From positions 56,398-116,082 of the forward strand of contig DLAA01000021.1 in assembly GCA_002493835.1 (NCBI GenBank): a stretch of DNA of 59,685 nt, written 5' to 3'. Shown here in pieces: positions 1 through 8,252 of this stretch; the first letter of the stretch is position 1; each line of letters opens with the position of its first letter. Below the pieces are notes generated by a model. The model was not told the DNA's origin. It ran no database searches and saw nothing but the letters and a program-made list of their open reading frames with translations. The DNA is from Lachnospiraceae bacterium UBA7060. GTDB taxonomy: Bacteria; Bacillota; Clostridia; Lachnospirales; Lachnospiraceae. Position numbers and translations under genes: made by a program.

Positions 1-3
1 CCA

Positions 4-23
4 CATTACAGGAGCACCTCCTT
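4..23 (-). promoter_or_regulatory. Ribosome binding site and start codon of a leftward gene cut by the window edge
   Basis: On the minus strand a strong AAGGAGGTG Shine-Dalgarno lies at 15-23 and an ATG follows at 6-4 after about ten bases, so a gene begins here and continues out of the window. Only Met-Trp is visible, so it cannot be identified. Ribonuclease Y often follows recA/recX in related Firmicutes, but that is a guess from synteny. Confidence 0.45.
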
Positions 24-133
24 ATTTAGTTTTCATTGTACGATTACCAAATCTATTGACGACTGTCCTATTTTCCAAAAAATAACAGCCCGATAGCTAG
101 CAAAACTACAACACATTAATTTTATACTGAATT

Positions 134-751
134 TTATGTTATGTCAAGCAAAAGAGCGCTGTTAATCGCATCAACACGAAATCCTCTGCGGTAGAGAAAC
201 GCGTACATTCTTTGTTTTTCCTCCCACGTAGCTGTTATTGCATCATACTTTTTCTTCTCCAGAAGATTTCTGATCATAGCTGCTTCATTCTGGCTCGTCC
301 CTTCTCCTTCCAGTTCCTCAAAGACAGCGCGGATAGTGTCCTTGGGAATTCCCTTTCTCATCAAATCCTGCTCGATACGTGTTCTGCTCTTCCTATCCAA
401 ATTGTAGGTAATAAAATCTCTGGTATATCGAAGATCATCTACATAACCATAAGACTCCACATACGCGACAGCCTCCTCAATACATTCTTCCGGATACTCT
501 CCATTTTTCAGTTTTTCACGCAGTCCAGCTGCTGTGTAATCTCTTTTTTGGAGCAGATTCATAGCCCTTTTTTTCGCTCGCTCAGGCAGAATTTTTCCCC
601 GAATCTCACGCAGACACTCCTCAGAGACTTCCTCTCCCTCCTGAATGCCAAGCCTCCTAAGCTCGCCTCCATATAAGATAAAAGCAGACTGTTCTTCTAT
701 ATAGACGCGATAGCGCCCCCTGGATATGCCGGTTATCTGCGTAACTGTCAT
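134..751 (-). CDS. recX: RecX regulatory protein, modulator of RecA
   Basis: This 205-residue protein matches RecX, a small all-helical protein that binds inside the RecA filament groove and limits its activity. The central part shows the family's repeated three-helix units, with the typical wording YDDLRY-like (YVDDLRYTRDFI) and a stretch ending in KGIPKDTI. The start was set at the ATG at 751 because GGAGGG lies ten bases before it; a TTG four codons upstream overlaps that site. It lies 34 bp downstream of recA on the same strand, so the two are probably co-transcribed under SOS control. Confidence 0.9.
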   Translation of the reverse strand: MTVTQITGISRGRYRVYIEEQSAFILYGGELRRLGIQEGEEVSEECLREIRGKILPERAKKRAMNLLQKRDYTAAGLREKLKNGEYPEECIEEAVAYVESYGYVDDLRYTRDFITYNLDRKSRTRIEQDLMRKGIPKDTIRAVFEELEGEGTSQNEAAMIRNLLEKKKYDAITATWEEKQRMYAFLYRRGFRVDAINSALLLDIT

Positions 752-785
752 CGTTCCCTCCAAACTCCAGATTTACTGTCTCTTT

Positions 786-1886
786 CTATTTCTCCGCTTT
801 CCCAGCGTTCTTACTTTCTTTGGACGCCTTTGCGGGTTTCGCCTCTTCTCCTGCCGGGCTCTCCTTTGCAGGCACATTCTCCACCGGATCTGTCTCCATA
901 TTGAACAGCTCCCTGACCTTTCTCTCCACCTCTGCGCATATCTGCGGATTGTCTTTCAAATACTGCTTCGCGTTCTCCCTTCCCTGGCCGATCTTGTTCC
1001 CCTCATAAGCGTACCAGGCACCACTCTTATTGATAATGTTATTCTCAGCCGCCAAATCCAGAATATCTCCCTGTGTAGAGATACCCTCCCCAAACATGAT
1101 ATCAAATTCCGCTTCTTTAAATGGCGGCGCCACCTTATTCTTCACCACCTTGACACGAGTCCTGTTTCCGATCACCTCGCCTCCCTGCTTTAGCGCCTCG
1201 ATCCTTCTGACATCCAATCTCACGGACGAGTAAAACTTCAGTGCCCTTCCACCGGTGGTAGTCTCCGGATTGCCGAACATAACGCCTACCTTTTCACGCA
1301 GCTGATTAATAAAAACAACCGTACAATTGGATTTACTGATCACCGCCGTCAGCTTCCGAAGCGCCTGGGACATCAATCTGGCCTGCAGACCTACATGGCT
1401 GTCTCCCATATCACCGTCAATCTCCGCCTTAGGCACAAGTGCTGCCACAGAGTCTACCACAATGATATCCACTGCCCCCGACCTCACCATCGTCTCCGTA
1501 ATCTCTAACGCCTGCTCACCACAGTCAGGCTGAGAAATGTAAAGATTGTCAATGTCTACACCGATATTTTTCGCATAGACAGGATCTAGTGCATGCTCCG
1601 CATCGATAAAACCTGCGATACCGCCTCTTTTTTGTACCTCCGCAATCATATGTAAAGTCACTGTAGTCTTACCGCTTGACTCCGGCCCATAAATCTCAAT
1701 CACTCTGCCTTTCGGGATCCCGCCCAGTCCCAGCGCTATATCCAGACTGAGCGACCCCGTGGGAATCGTTTCCACATTCATCTGAGCAGAAGGATCACCC
1801 AGCTTCATCACAGCTCCCTTTCCAAACTGCCTCTCTATCTGTCCTAAGGCCGCATCCAAAGCTTTTAATTTCTCATCTTTTTCCAT
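786..1886 (-). CDS. recA: Recombinase RecA
   Basis: RecA is the ATP-dependent strand-exchange protein for homologous recombination and the co-protease that triggers LexA self-cleavage. At 366 residues the length is normal. The Walker A motif GPESSGKTT is near residues 66-74, followed by the RecA signature region ALKFYSSVRLD. The C-terminal tail is rich in Lys, Glu and Ala, as is common in Clostridia. An AGGAGAG ribosome binding site precedes the ATG. Two LexA-type boxes and a TTGACA promoter element lie just upstream. Confidence 0.98.
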   Translation of the reverse strand: MEKDEKLKALDAALGQIERQFGKGAVMKLGDPSAQMNVETIPTGSLSLDIALGLGGIPKGRVIEIYGPESSGKTTVTLHMIAEVQKRGGIAGFIDAEHALDPVYAKNIGVDIDNLYISQPDCGEQALEITETMVRSGAVDIIVVDSVAALVPKAEIDGDMGDSHVGLQARLMSQALRKLTAVISKSNCTVVFINQLREKVGVMFGNPETTTGGRALKFYSSVRLDVRRIEALKQGGEVIGNRTRVKVVKNKVAPPFKEAEFDIMFGEGISTQGDILDLAAENNIINKSGAWYAYEGNKIGQGRENAKQYLKDNPQICAEVERKVRELFNMETDPVENVPAKESPAGEEAKPAKASKESKNAGKAEK

Positions 1887-1904
1887 AATTCGCTCTCCTT
1901 TTTT

Positions 1905-1959
1905 AGAACATCCGTTCTCATTCTTATTACAGGTTAAAACAAATGTTCGAATTTGTCAA
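1905..1959 (-). promoter_or_regulatory. SOS-type promoter of recA with two LexA boxes
   Basis: A near-perfect palindrome AGAACATCCGTTCT sits at 1905-1918. A second box, read on the minus strand as CGAACATTTGTTTT, sits at 1936-1949. Both fit the Gram-positive LexA/DinR pattern GAAC-N4-GTTC, the second with a mismatch. A consensus -35 TTGACA (1959-1954) and a weak -10 TAACCT (1936-1931) are 17 bp apart, with the second box inside the spacer. LexA bound there would block RNA polymerase. The rest of the 1887-2224 gap shows only a terminator-like hairpin. Confidence 0.7.
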
Positions 1960-2172
1960 CTTTTCTTTGAATAAAATAATAATACTGCTTTTAATGTCCC
2001 ATAAATGACACTTTACCCTCCTTTCCTATGAAATTTAAGTTAATGGAAATCGTGGCGAAATGCCAGACATGCATAAGCATAGCAGATTCCATTTTTCAGA
2101 TAATATTAGTCTACCAGAGAAACCCTGACTCTGCAAGCGTTTCTTTCCTGTCAAATTTACCTGTATCGCCAA

Positions 2173-2210
2173 AGGAGGATACAAACATCCATGGATGTCT
2201 GCATCCTCCT
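2173..2210 (-). terminator. Hairpin downstream of the DUF3298-like gene
   Basis: AGGAGGAT (2173-2180) pairs with ATCCTCCT (2203-2210), and the loop contains a second palindrome, ACATCCATGGATGT. It lies 15 bp after the stop of the leftward gene. The following T-run is short on the minus strand and longer on the plus strand, so the direction of termination is uncertain. Confidence 0.45.
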
Positions 2211-2224
2211 AATCCTTTTTCCTC

Positions 2225-3814
2225 TCAAAATACTTTCAAATACTTCTCATAGTCCTCGTAGGTTGCTGTCACCCAGCCTTCCTCGTAATTGAAGCCAATT
2301 TCCATACCCATTGGCGTGTAAAAGACAATAATATTGTCGGAATTAAAATAATCCGTAATCTGCTGATCTGTCATATAATAAAGATATTCTATTTCACCGT
2401 TCTGTTCATCACTTCTCTGCCGGAAATCAATGGAAAAATCATCGTTCGCCTCAAGCATCTCCTCATTGTCCAGAATGACGCCGCTCTTCATGTCAATATT
2501 GATACAGATTAGGTAAACGCCCCCGCCCAGATCACTGTATATCTCTTCCTGATAAACGACACTCAGTTTATCCTCATCCATATAAGTCACATAGCCCGCC
2601 ATCGTCGCACCGAAATAGCTTTCCTTGTCCTCCTTGACATGTGCCTCATAATCCTTCTCAAAGAGCTCAGTTATCCGATCCACTTCTTTTCGAATGCCCT
2701 CGTTCAGCTTATCCAAATTTGGCACATCGTCCCCCGATATAACTGGAATGGCCGCTGTTATCAGGACATTGTCATAATCCGTCTCATACTCATACTCCTC
2801 AATATTCATCTCATAAAACAGATCGTATTTGAGATCCTGCTGCAGGGTATAATACCGATCATCATATTCTTCTTCAGAATAATCATAGTCATAATCATAA
2901 TAGCCGTCGTAACCGTAACCATCATCCAAATCATAGTCATAGTCATAAGCATCGTGATGGTTATCGTTATAATCGTCTTCAAAATCATACACATCCTGCC
3001 GTATCTCTTCCTTCTCTTTCTCGGAGAGCATATGTACCGCCTTGCTTGCCAGAGCAAAAACAGCCGCCAGAAAAAGAAGAAGAAGCACAATGACAATCCC
3101 CACAATCAACCCTGTATGCTGCTTTTTTTGAGGTACAGCATAGGGATTATATGGATTGATGTAAGGCGGCTGACCCCCAAAGGGAGGCTGGCCTCCATAA
3201 CCGCCGCCTGCCTGACTCCCATAATAAGGCTGGTTTCCATAGGGATTCTGACCATTGTAGGCCGTCTGCCCACCATAACCGGGCTGATTACCATAAGGAG
3301 GCTGGCCGCCTGCCTGACCGTTATATGGCATCTGCCCGCCATAACCGCCTGCCTGATTCCCATAAAATGTAGGGGCATCATACGGATTTTGGTCATTGTA
3401 AGAAGTCTGCACACCACCGCCTGCCTGACTCCCATAGGACGACTGACCATTATAAGGTGCCTGCCCCCTGCCGCCTGCCTGATCTCCATAGGGAAACTGC
3501 CCGCCATAACCACCGCTTATCTGACTGCCATAACCACCGCCCGCCTGATTCCCATAAGGAAGCTGACTGCCATAATTTGAGCCGCTCGGTCCTGCCTGAT
3601 ACATCCCTGTATTTTGCTGCTGATTTCCAGAAAAGAGTCCGTGGGTGTCCACCACTGCCGCAGGCACAGAATTCTCCTCAGAAACGGGAGACGCCACTAC
3701 TACTTCCGGCGCTGTATAACTATCTGGGCTGCTTTCGGATACATAAGGATCCGTATAGGAATTTTCTCTTTTTTCTTCCTGCCGGCCCTCTAAATTCTGA
3801 TCTGATTCGTTCAT
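2225..3814 (-). CDS. Membrane protein with Gly/Tyr/Gln repeats and a C-terminal DUF3298 (RsiV-like) domain
   Basis: This 529-residue protein has four parts. An acidic N-terminus (about 1-60) is followed by about 155 residues of imperfect repeats built on PYGNQAGGGYGGQ-type units. One transmembrane helix (GLIVGIVIVLLLLFLAAVF, around residue 240-260) comes next, then an Asp/Tyr-rich linker and a globular C-terminal domain of about 200 residues. That last domain resembles the DUF4163/DUF3298 extracellular domain known from anti-sigma factor RsiV, including the segment YSDLGGGVYLICINID. The start at 3814 has GGAGGAAATA directly before it. It sits between cinA and recA, which are usually neighbours. 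The function is unknown; it may be an envelope sensor. Confidence 0.75.
   Translation of the reverse strand: MNESDQNLEGRQEEKRENSYTDPYVSESSPDSYTAPEVVVASPVSEENSVPAAVVDTHGLFSGNQQQNTGMYQAGPSGSNYGSQLPYGNQAGGGYGSQISGGYGGQFPYGDQAGGRGQAPYNGQSSYGSQAGGGVQTSYNDQNPYDAPTFYGNQAGGYGGQMPYNGQAGGQPPYGNQPGYGGQTAYNGQNPYGNQPYYGSQAGGGYGGQPPFGGQPPYINPYNPYAVPQKKQHTGLIVGIVIVLLLLFLAAVFALASKAVHMLSEKEKEEIRQDVYDFEDDYNDNHHDAYDYDYDLDDGYGYDGYYDYDYDYSEEEYDDRYYTLQQDLKYDLFYEMNIEEYEYETDYDNVLITAAIPVISGDDVPNLDKLNEGIRKEVDRITELFEKDYEAHVKEDKESYFGATMAGYVTYMDEDKLSVVYQEEIYSDLGGGVYLICINIDMKSGVILDNEEMLEANDDFSIDFRQRSDEQNGEIEYLYYMTDQQITDYFNSDNIIVFYTPMGMEIGFNYEEGWVTATYEDYEKYLKVF
3133..3604 (-). repeat. In-frame low-complexity repeats coding for Gly/Tyr/Gln/Pro units
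   Basis: The DNA repeats variants of a 30-40 bp unit containing CCGCCTGCCTGA and CCATAAGG (plus strand). They encode GGQPPYGNQ-type segments in the N-terminal half of the DUF3298-like protein. The units are imperfect but stay in frame. Such tracts can change length by slippage or recombination. Confidence 0.8.
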
Positions 3815-3858
3815 TATTTCCTCCATGCCGAAACTTTTTAACTATAATCTCTCTTTTC

Positions 3859-5130
3859 TCACTTTTCCTTACCGCCGAAAGTTACCTCACTGTAATACTG
3901 CAAAATACACTCCCGCATCAAAGACAGCGCAGCAGATACCGTGCTCTCCCGTATCTTCTCACGGCTGCCGTGAAAATGGCACTCTTTCACTGTGATCCTT
4001 CCACACACATTGCAGGCAATATACACGAGTCCCACCGGTTTTTCCGGTGTACCGCCATCGGGCCCGGCGATACCCGTAGTGGAGACGCACACATCCGTTT
4101 TCGCGAGAGCTACCGCTGTCTTTGCCATCTCTCTGGCAATTTGCTCGCTGACCGCGCCGTGTTTTAGTAAAATATTCTTCTTTATTCCCAAAAGCCTGCG
4201 CTTTGATTTGTTGGAATAAGTCACATAGCCGGATTTAAAAACTTCCGACACACCAGGTACATTAATTAATCTGGCAGAAAGCATGCCTCCTGTACAGGAT
4301 TCCACCGTGCAGGCCGTCAGTCCATTCGCTAAAAGCAAGTCCACCACCGACTTCTCCAGCGTCACATCACTATCCGTGGTGTAGACATGGTTCCCGAAAC
4401 GTCCCTTCAATTCCTTGACCATGGGCTTCACCAATTTTTTTGCCTCCTTCTCATCAGGCGCCGTGGCAGTGACGCGAAGGTGCACTTCTCCAATCTTTGC
4501 ATAAGTCGCTATCGTGGGATTACTCTGGGCATCGATCAGATCTTCCACCATGCTCTCTGCCTTGCTCTCTCCCACGCCGCATATTTTTACTGTCTGGGAA
4601 TAAATCACACCCGACGTAAGATTCGCTAGATATGGCATAATCGAACGCTCAAACATAGGAATCAACTCTCCGGGCGGTCCCGGCATCAGTATCACATGCT
4701 TGCCGTTCTCCGCTATGATAATGCCCGGGGCCGTACCTCCCGGATTGTCCACCACAATACACCCCTCAGGCACCATAGCCTGTTTCCAGTTATTCTCCGT
4801 GATCTCCAACCCCCGCTCTGCAAAAAACTGCCGGATCGCCTCCCTGGAAGGCTCATGCAGATACAGTTTCCTGCCCATCACCTTTGCCGCAGCTTCCTTG
4901 GTCAGATCATCCTGTGTAGGACCAAGGCCTCCGGATAAAAGCACAATATCCGCCCTGGTGAGCGCTAGACGGATTGTCTCCATCACTCTCTCTTCATTGT
5001 CACCGACCACATCCTGATAATAGCAGGAAAGTCCTAATCCCGCACACTTTTCCGCCAGATATGCCGCGTTGGTGTTTACGATATTTCCCAATAATATCTC
5101 TGTTCCCACTGCAATAATCTCTACTGTCAT
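3859..5130 (-). CDS. cinA: CinA family competence/damage-inducible protein, nicotinamide-nucleotide amidase
   Basis: At 423 residues this is full-length CinA. The N-terminal half is a molybdopterin-binding-like (MoaB/MogA) domain with GTEILLGNIVNTN and SGGLGPTQDDLT. The C-terminal half is the PncC-type domain with ESCTGGMLSARL and TGIAGPDGGTPEKPVG, which deamidates nicotinamide mononucleotide in characterised members. CinA is classically linked to recA and DNA uptake. Here it is separated from recA by one membrane-protein gene, on the same strand. It follows pgsA by 53 bp. Confidence 0.95.
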   Translation of the reverse strand: MTVEIIAVGTEILLGNIVNTNAAYLAEKCAGLGLSCYYQDVVGDNEERVMETIRLALTRADIVLLSGGLGPTQDDLTKEAAAKVMGRKLYLHEPSREAIRQFFAERGLEITENNWKQAMVPEGCIVVDNPGGTAPGIIIAENGKHVILMPGPPGELIPMFERSIMPYLANLTSGVIYSQTVKICGVGESKAESMVEDLIDAQSNPTIATYAKIGEVHLRVTATAPDEKEAKKLVKPMVKELKGRFGNHVYTTDSDVTLEKSVVDLLLANGLTACTVESCTGGMLSARLINVPGVSEVFKSGYVTYSNKSKRRLLGIKKNILLKHGAVSEQIAREMAKTAVALAKTDVCVSTTGIAGPDGGTPEKPVGLVYIACNVCGRITVKECHFHGSREKIRESTVSAALSLMRECILQYYSEVTFGGKEK

Positions 5131-5183
5131 AGCACCTCATCCCTCTTTGTACGCAAATGACACACTTGTTATTTTGCCTCGCC

Positions 5184-5720
5184 TTATTTTCCTGTATCCT
5201 TCATAACATCCTTATTCTTTACCAGATAATCCACCAGCGATATCACCGTCAACGCCAGGGCAATCCACATCACAGCCTGGGTTATAAAATAGAGAGGCTC
5301 CAGGTCAGCGATCATCAGACAAATCATCAGTATTTGAAAAGTCGTCTTAAATTTGCCCCAATAGCTCGCCGCAATAACCACCCCGTTGTCCGAAGCCACC
5401 AGACGAAAACCACTGATAATAAACTCTCTGGCAATGATCAGTATCACGATCCATGCCGGGATTCTTGCAAGCTCCACCAGGCAGATCAATGCGGAACAGA
5501 CTAAAAGCTTATCCGCCAGAGGATCCATAAATTTTCCGAAATTCGTCACCAAGTTGTATTTTCTTGCAATGTGGCCGTCCAGAAAATCCGTCAAACTTGC
5601 GATAATAAAAATCACCAGCGCAATCCACTTATCGTAGGCTGTGATGTCAAACAATAGAAGCACTACAAAAAATGGAATCAATACCACGCGAAAAATTGTC
5701 AATTTATTCGGTAAATTCAT
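5184..5720 (-). CDS. pgsA: CDP-diacylglycerol--glycerol-3-phosphate 3-phosphatidyltransferase
   Basis: This 178-residue integral membrane enzyme makes phosphatidylglycerol-phosphate, the first committed step to phosphatidylglycerol and cardiolipin. The CDP-alcohol phosphotransferase signature D-x2-DG-x2-AR-x8-G-x3-D-x3-D is complete in the segment from TDFLDGHIARKY to FMDPLADK. Several hydrophobic helices follow. The start overlaps the end of rimO by 17 bp, indicating translational coupling. Confidence 0.95.
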   Translation of the reverse strand: MNLPNKLTIFRVVLIPFFVVLLLFDITAYDKWIALVIFIIASLTDFLDGHIARKYNLVTNFGKFMDPLADKLLVCSALICLVELARIPAWIVILIIAREFIISGFRLVASDNGVVIAASYWGKFKTTFQILMICLMIADLEPLYFITQAVMWIALALTVISLVDYLVKNKDVMKDTGK

Positions 5721-7050
5721 CTTCCAATTCTCCCATCAAATCATATTCATAAGAGCCTGTAATCCTTACCCGCACAAAATCGCCGGTCATCAGTTCCCTC
5801 TCTGTATGTACAAACAAAAATCCATCTACATTAGGCGCATCCTTGTAGGTTCTTGCCACATAAACAGCCTCGTCCGCCACTTTTCCCTCAATCATGGCCG
5901 TCACACACTGTCCCTCCATGTCCGCCGCCGCTTCAAAGGCAATCTCCTGCTGCAGCGTCATCAGCTCATCACGCCGCTTCTCCTTCACCTCATCCGGGAT
6001 CTGTGCTGGCATATCCGCTGCAGGTGTGTCTTCCTCCTGGGAATAAGGAAAAACTCCCAGTCTATCAAAGGCCATCTCCTCCACAAACTGAAGAAGCGTC
6101 TCGTGATCCTCCTTTGTCTCTCCTGGAAATCCCGTAATCAAAGTAGTCCTTATGCAGATATCCGGTATCTTTCTCCGCAGAAGGTTGACTGTTTCGGTCA
6201 ACTCTTTCCTGTCTGTCTTTCTTCCCATCCTTTTCAGAATGGTATCCGAGGCATGCTGAATAGGGATATCCAAATAATGACAGATCTTTTCCTCTTCTTC
6301 AATCACCTCGATCAGAGCCTCGTCTATCTCCTCGGGATAACAATACAAAATCCGTATCCATCGAAGCCCTTCTATCTGACAAAGTTTTCTCAAAAGTGCT
6401 GGAAGCGCTTTGTGCCCGTAAAGATCTTTTCCGTAAATGGTAGTCTCTTGGGCTACAAGAATCAATTCCTTCACTCCTTGTTCCGCCAGCGTCTCTGCCT
6501 CCCGCAAAAGACTCTCCATAGGAATGCTCCTATAAGGCCCCCGCACCTTCGGGATAATACAATAAGTACAATGCTTATCACAGCCCTCGGCTATTTTGAG
6601 ATACGCAAAATGTCCTCCTGTAGTCACAATGCGTTTTCTGTCCGTGAGGGGTTCTCTGTCAAGACTCTGGTAATGATCCACGGCCTTACCGGCAAAAATC
6701 TCATCGAGAACCGAAGGGAGCCCATCGATCGCGGTAGTGCCGATCACAGCATCTACCTCTTCGATCTCCTTTCGGATTTCCTCTTGGTATCGCTGTGCCA
6801 GGCATCCCGCTACCAGAAGTGCCTCGATTTTCCCAGACTTTTTCAGCTCTGCCATCTCCAGAATGGTATTGACGCTCTCCTCCTTGGCATCACCGATAAA
6901 ACAGCAGGTGTTTACTACCACCACGTCCGCTTCCTCTTCGTCATCTGTAAAAGCGTACCCGCTCTCTGCGAGCATTCCAAGCATCATTTCGGAATCCACC
7001 AGATTTTTATCGCACCCTAAAGATATAAATAACACTTTCTTTTTCATCAT
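5704..7050 (-). CDS. rimO: Ribosomal protein S12 methylthiotransferase RimO
   Basis: RimO is a radical-SAM enzyme that adds a methylthio group to an aspartate of ribosomal protein S12. The 448-residue protein has the N-terminal MTTase domain with SLGCDKNLVDSE and further conserved cysteines. A radical SAM CxxxCxxC motif follows (CDKHCTYC), and the C-terminal segment is TRAM-like. GGAG precedes the first of two adjacent ATG codons. It is flanked by rpoZ and pgsA on the same strand. Confidence 0.95.
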   Translation of the reverse strand: MMKKKVLFISLGCDKNLVDSEMMLGMLAESGYAFTDDEEEADVVVVNTCCFIGDAKEESVNTILEMAELKKSGKIEALLVAGCLAQRYQEEIRKEIEEVDAVIGTTAIDGLPSVLDEIFAGKAVDHYQSLDREPLTDRKRIVTTGGHFAYLKIAEGCDKHCTYCIIPKVRGPYRSIPMESLLREAETLAEQGVKELILVAQETTIYGKDLYGHKALPALLRKLCQIEGLRWIRILYCYPEEIDEALIEVIEEEEKICHYLDIPIQHASDTILKRMGRKTDRKELTETVNLLRRKIPDICIRTTLITGFPGETKEDHETLLQFVEEMAFDRLGVFPYSQEEDTPAADMPAQIPDEVKEKRRDELMTLQQEIAFEAAADMEGQCVTAMIEGKVADEAVYVARTYKDAPNVDGFLFVHTERELMTGDFVRVRITGSYEYDLMGELEDEFTE

Positions 7051-7061
7051 AAAACTCCGGC

Positions 7062-7334
7062 TTACTTTTCGGCTGCAGATTCTGTCTCTTCCGTCTCTTC
7101 CGAAGCCTCATCGCCAAGAATCTTTATCTCCCCCTGGTTCAGCTCTTCTACCGCTACAGACAGAGGTTTCTTTCCCTTTCCGTCCACCAGCTCGTCATCC
7201 CCGGCAATAATTTGTCTCGCCCTTTTTGCCGTGGCCATCACGATAGAGTACCTGCTGCTTACCACAGGATCCTCTCCCTCCTCCACATCACTGTTCACTA
7301 CCTTAATCAAATCTGCATAAGATGGATGTAACAT
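7062..7334 (-). CDS. rpoZ: DNA-directed RNA polymerase omega subunit
   Basis: The 90-residue protein has the short omega fold with SSRYSIVMATAKRARQI, the region that wraps the C-terminal end of the beta-prime subunit. AAGGAGAA is placed correctly before the ATG. The order remA-gmk-rpoZ is the conserved Firmicute arrangement. The tail is acidic and rich in Glu and Ser. Confidence 0.95.
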   Translation of the reverse strand: MLHPSYADLIKVVNSDVEEGEDPVVSSRYSIVMATAKRARQIIAGDDELVDGKGKKPLSVAVEELNQGEIKILGDEASEETEETESAAEK

Positions 7335-7336
7335 AC

Positions 7337-7957
7337 CTATTCTCCTTCCAAATCGCGTCTCATTTTTTCAATAAACTCCTCATTCCGCCCCGGCGCATGA
7401 CGCGCAGCGGAGATGATTCCATGAAGCTCTTTCACACAGGTCTCTAAATCGTCATTTATCACAATATAGTCGTACTTCTCGATTCCTTCAGCCTCTTTCG
7501 CTGCACGGCGAAGTCTCTTTTTTATAACCTCCTCTGTTTCCGTCCCTCTGCCAGAAAGCCTGCGTCGCAGTTCCTCGGCATTTGGCGTCGTCACAAAGAG
7601 AAGAAGTGCATCTTTATACTGCTCCTTTATCTTGAGGGCACCCTGAATTTCAATCTCTAAAATCACATCATGGCCCAGGGACAGTTCCCTCTCCACATAG
7701 TCTCTCGGGGTCCCATAGTAATTGCCGCAATAATCTGCATATTCAATCAGTGCATGATCTGCAATCCTTTTTTCAAACTGCTCCCTGGAAAGGAAAAAAT
7801 ATTCCCTGCCATTCTCCTCCCCCGGACGCGGCACTCTGGTGGTCGCGGAAATCGACAGCGCATAGTTGTCATACTTTTCCACCAGCCTCTTCATCAAAGT
7901 GCCCTTTCCTGCCCCAGAAAAACCGGAGACAACAATTAGTATACCCTCACTCCTCAT
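7337..7957 (-). CDS. gmk: Guanylate kinase
   Basis: Guanylate kinase phosphorylates GMP/dGMP with ATP. The glycine-rich P-loop is GFSGAGKGTL near the N-terminus, followed by SATTRVPRPGEENGREYFF and the GMP-binding region with EYADYCGNYYGTP. I chose the ATG at 7957, which gives 206 residues and the usual start a few residues before ILIVVSG. A longer reading would add about 40 unrelated residues lying inside remA in another frame. The chosen start overlaps the end of remA by 11 bp, so the pair is coupled. Confidence 0.95.
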   Translation of the reverse strand: MRSEGILIVVSGFSGAGKGTLMKRLVEKYDNYALSISATTRVPRPGEENGREYFFLSREQFEKRIADHALIEYADYCGNYYGTPRDYVERELSLGHDVILEIEIQGALKIKEQYKDALLLFVTTPNAEELRRRLSGRGTETEEVIKKRLRRAAKEAEGIEKYDYIVINDDLETCVKELHGIISAARHAPGRNEEFIEKMRRDLEGE

Positions 7958-8207
7958 CTGTCTGCCCATCCTCTGTCTGTGCCCTGCCTGATATGGTTTC
8001 CGGGAGAAGCGCCGAAAGCACGATCTGACTGTTTTCCATAACCAGCACTGCCTTCGTTCTCCGCCCCTGGGTTGCGTCAATGGCCATGCCCGTCTCCTTT
8101 GCCTTCTGTACCATACGTTTTACCGGCGCGGAATCAGGACTCACAATGGCAATGATCTTCCCAGTATTGACAACATTACCAAACCCTATGTGTATCAGTT
8201 TACCCAT
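7947..8207 (-). CDS. remA: RemA family extracellular matrix regulatory protein (DUF370)
   Basis: This 86-residue protein matches RemA, a small DNA-binding protein that in Bacillus subtilis activates biofilm matrix and osmoprotection genes. Conserved segments are GFGNVVNTGKIIAIVSPDSAP and DATQGRRTKAVLVM. It lies between yicC and gmk, exactly as in many Firmicutes. Confidence 0.9.
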   Translation of the reverse strand: MGKLIHIGFGNVVNTGKIIAIVSPDSAPVKRMVQKAKETGMAIDATQGRRTKAVLVMENSQIVLSALLPETISGRAQTEDGQTDEE

Positions 8208-8252
8208 AATTATATCCTTATTGTATCTGTTTCGTACTTTTTCAGATACCCC

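Noticed and set aside
3133..3604. Regular repeats that at first resemble a CRISPR array
   Set aside because: The units are imperfect, lack unique spacers of constant length, and stay in frame inside a coding gene.
5641..7020. A 459-codon rightward frame opposite rimO
   Set aside because: It is fully antisense to a confidently identified gene, has Cys/His/Arg-rich composition and no recognisable domain.
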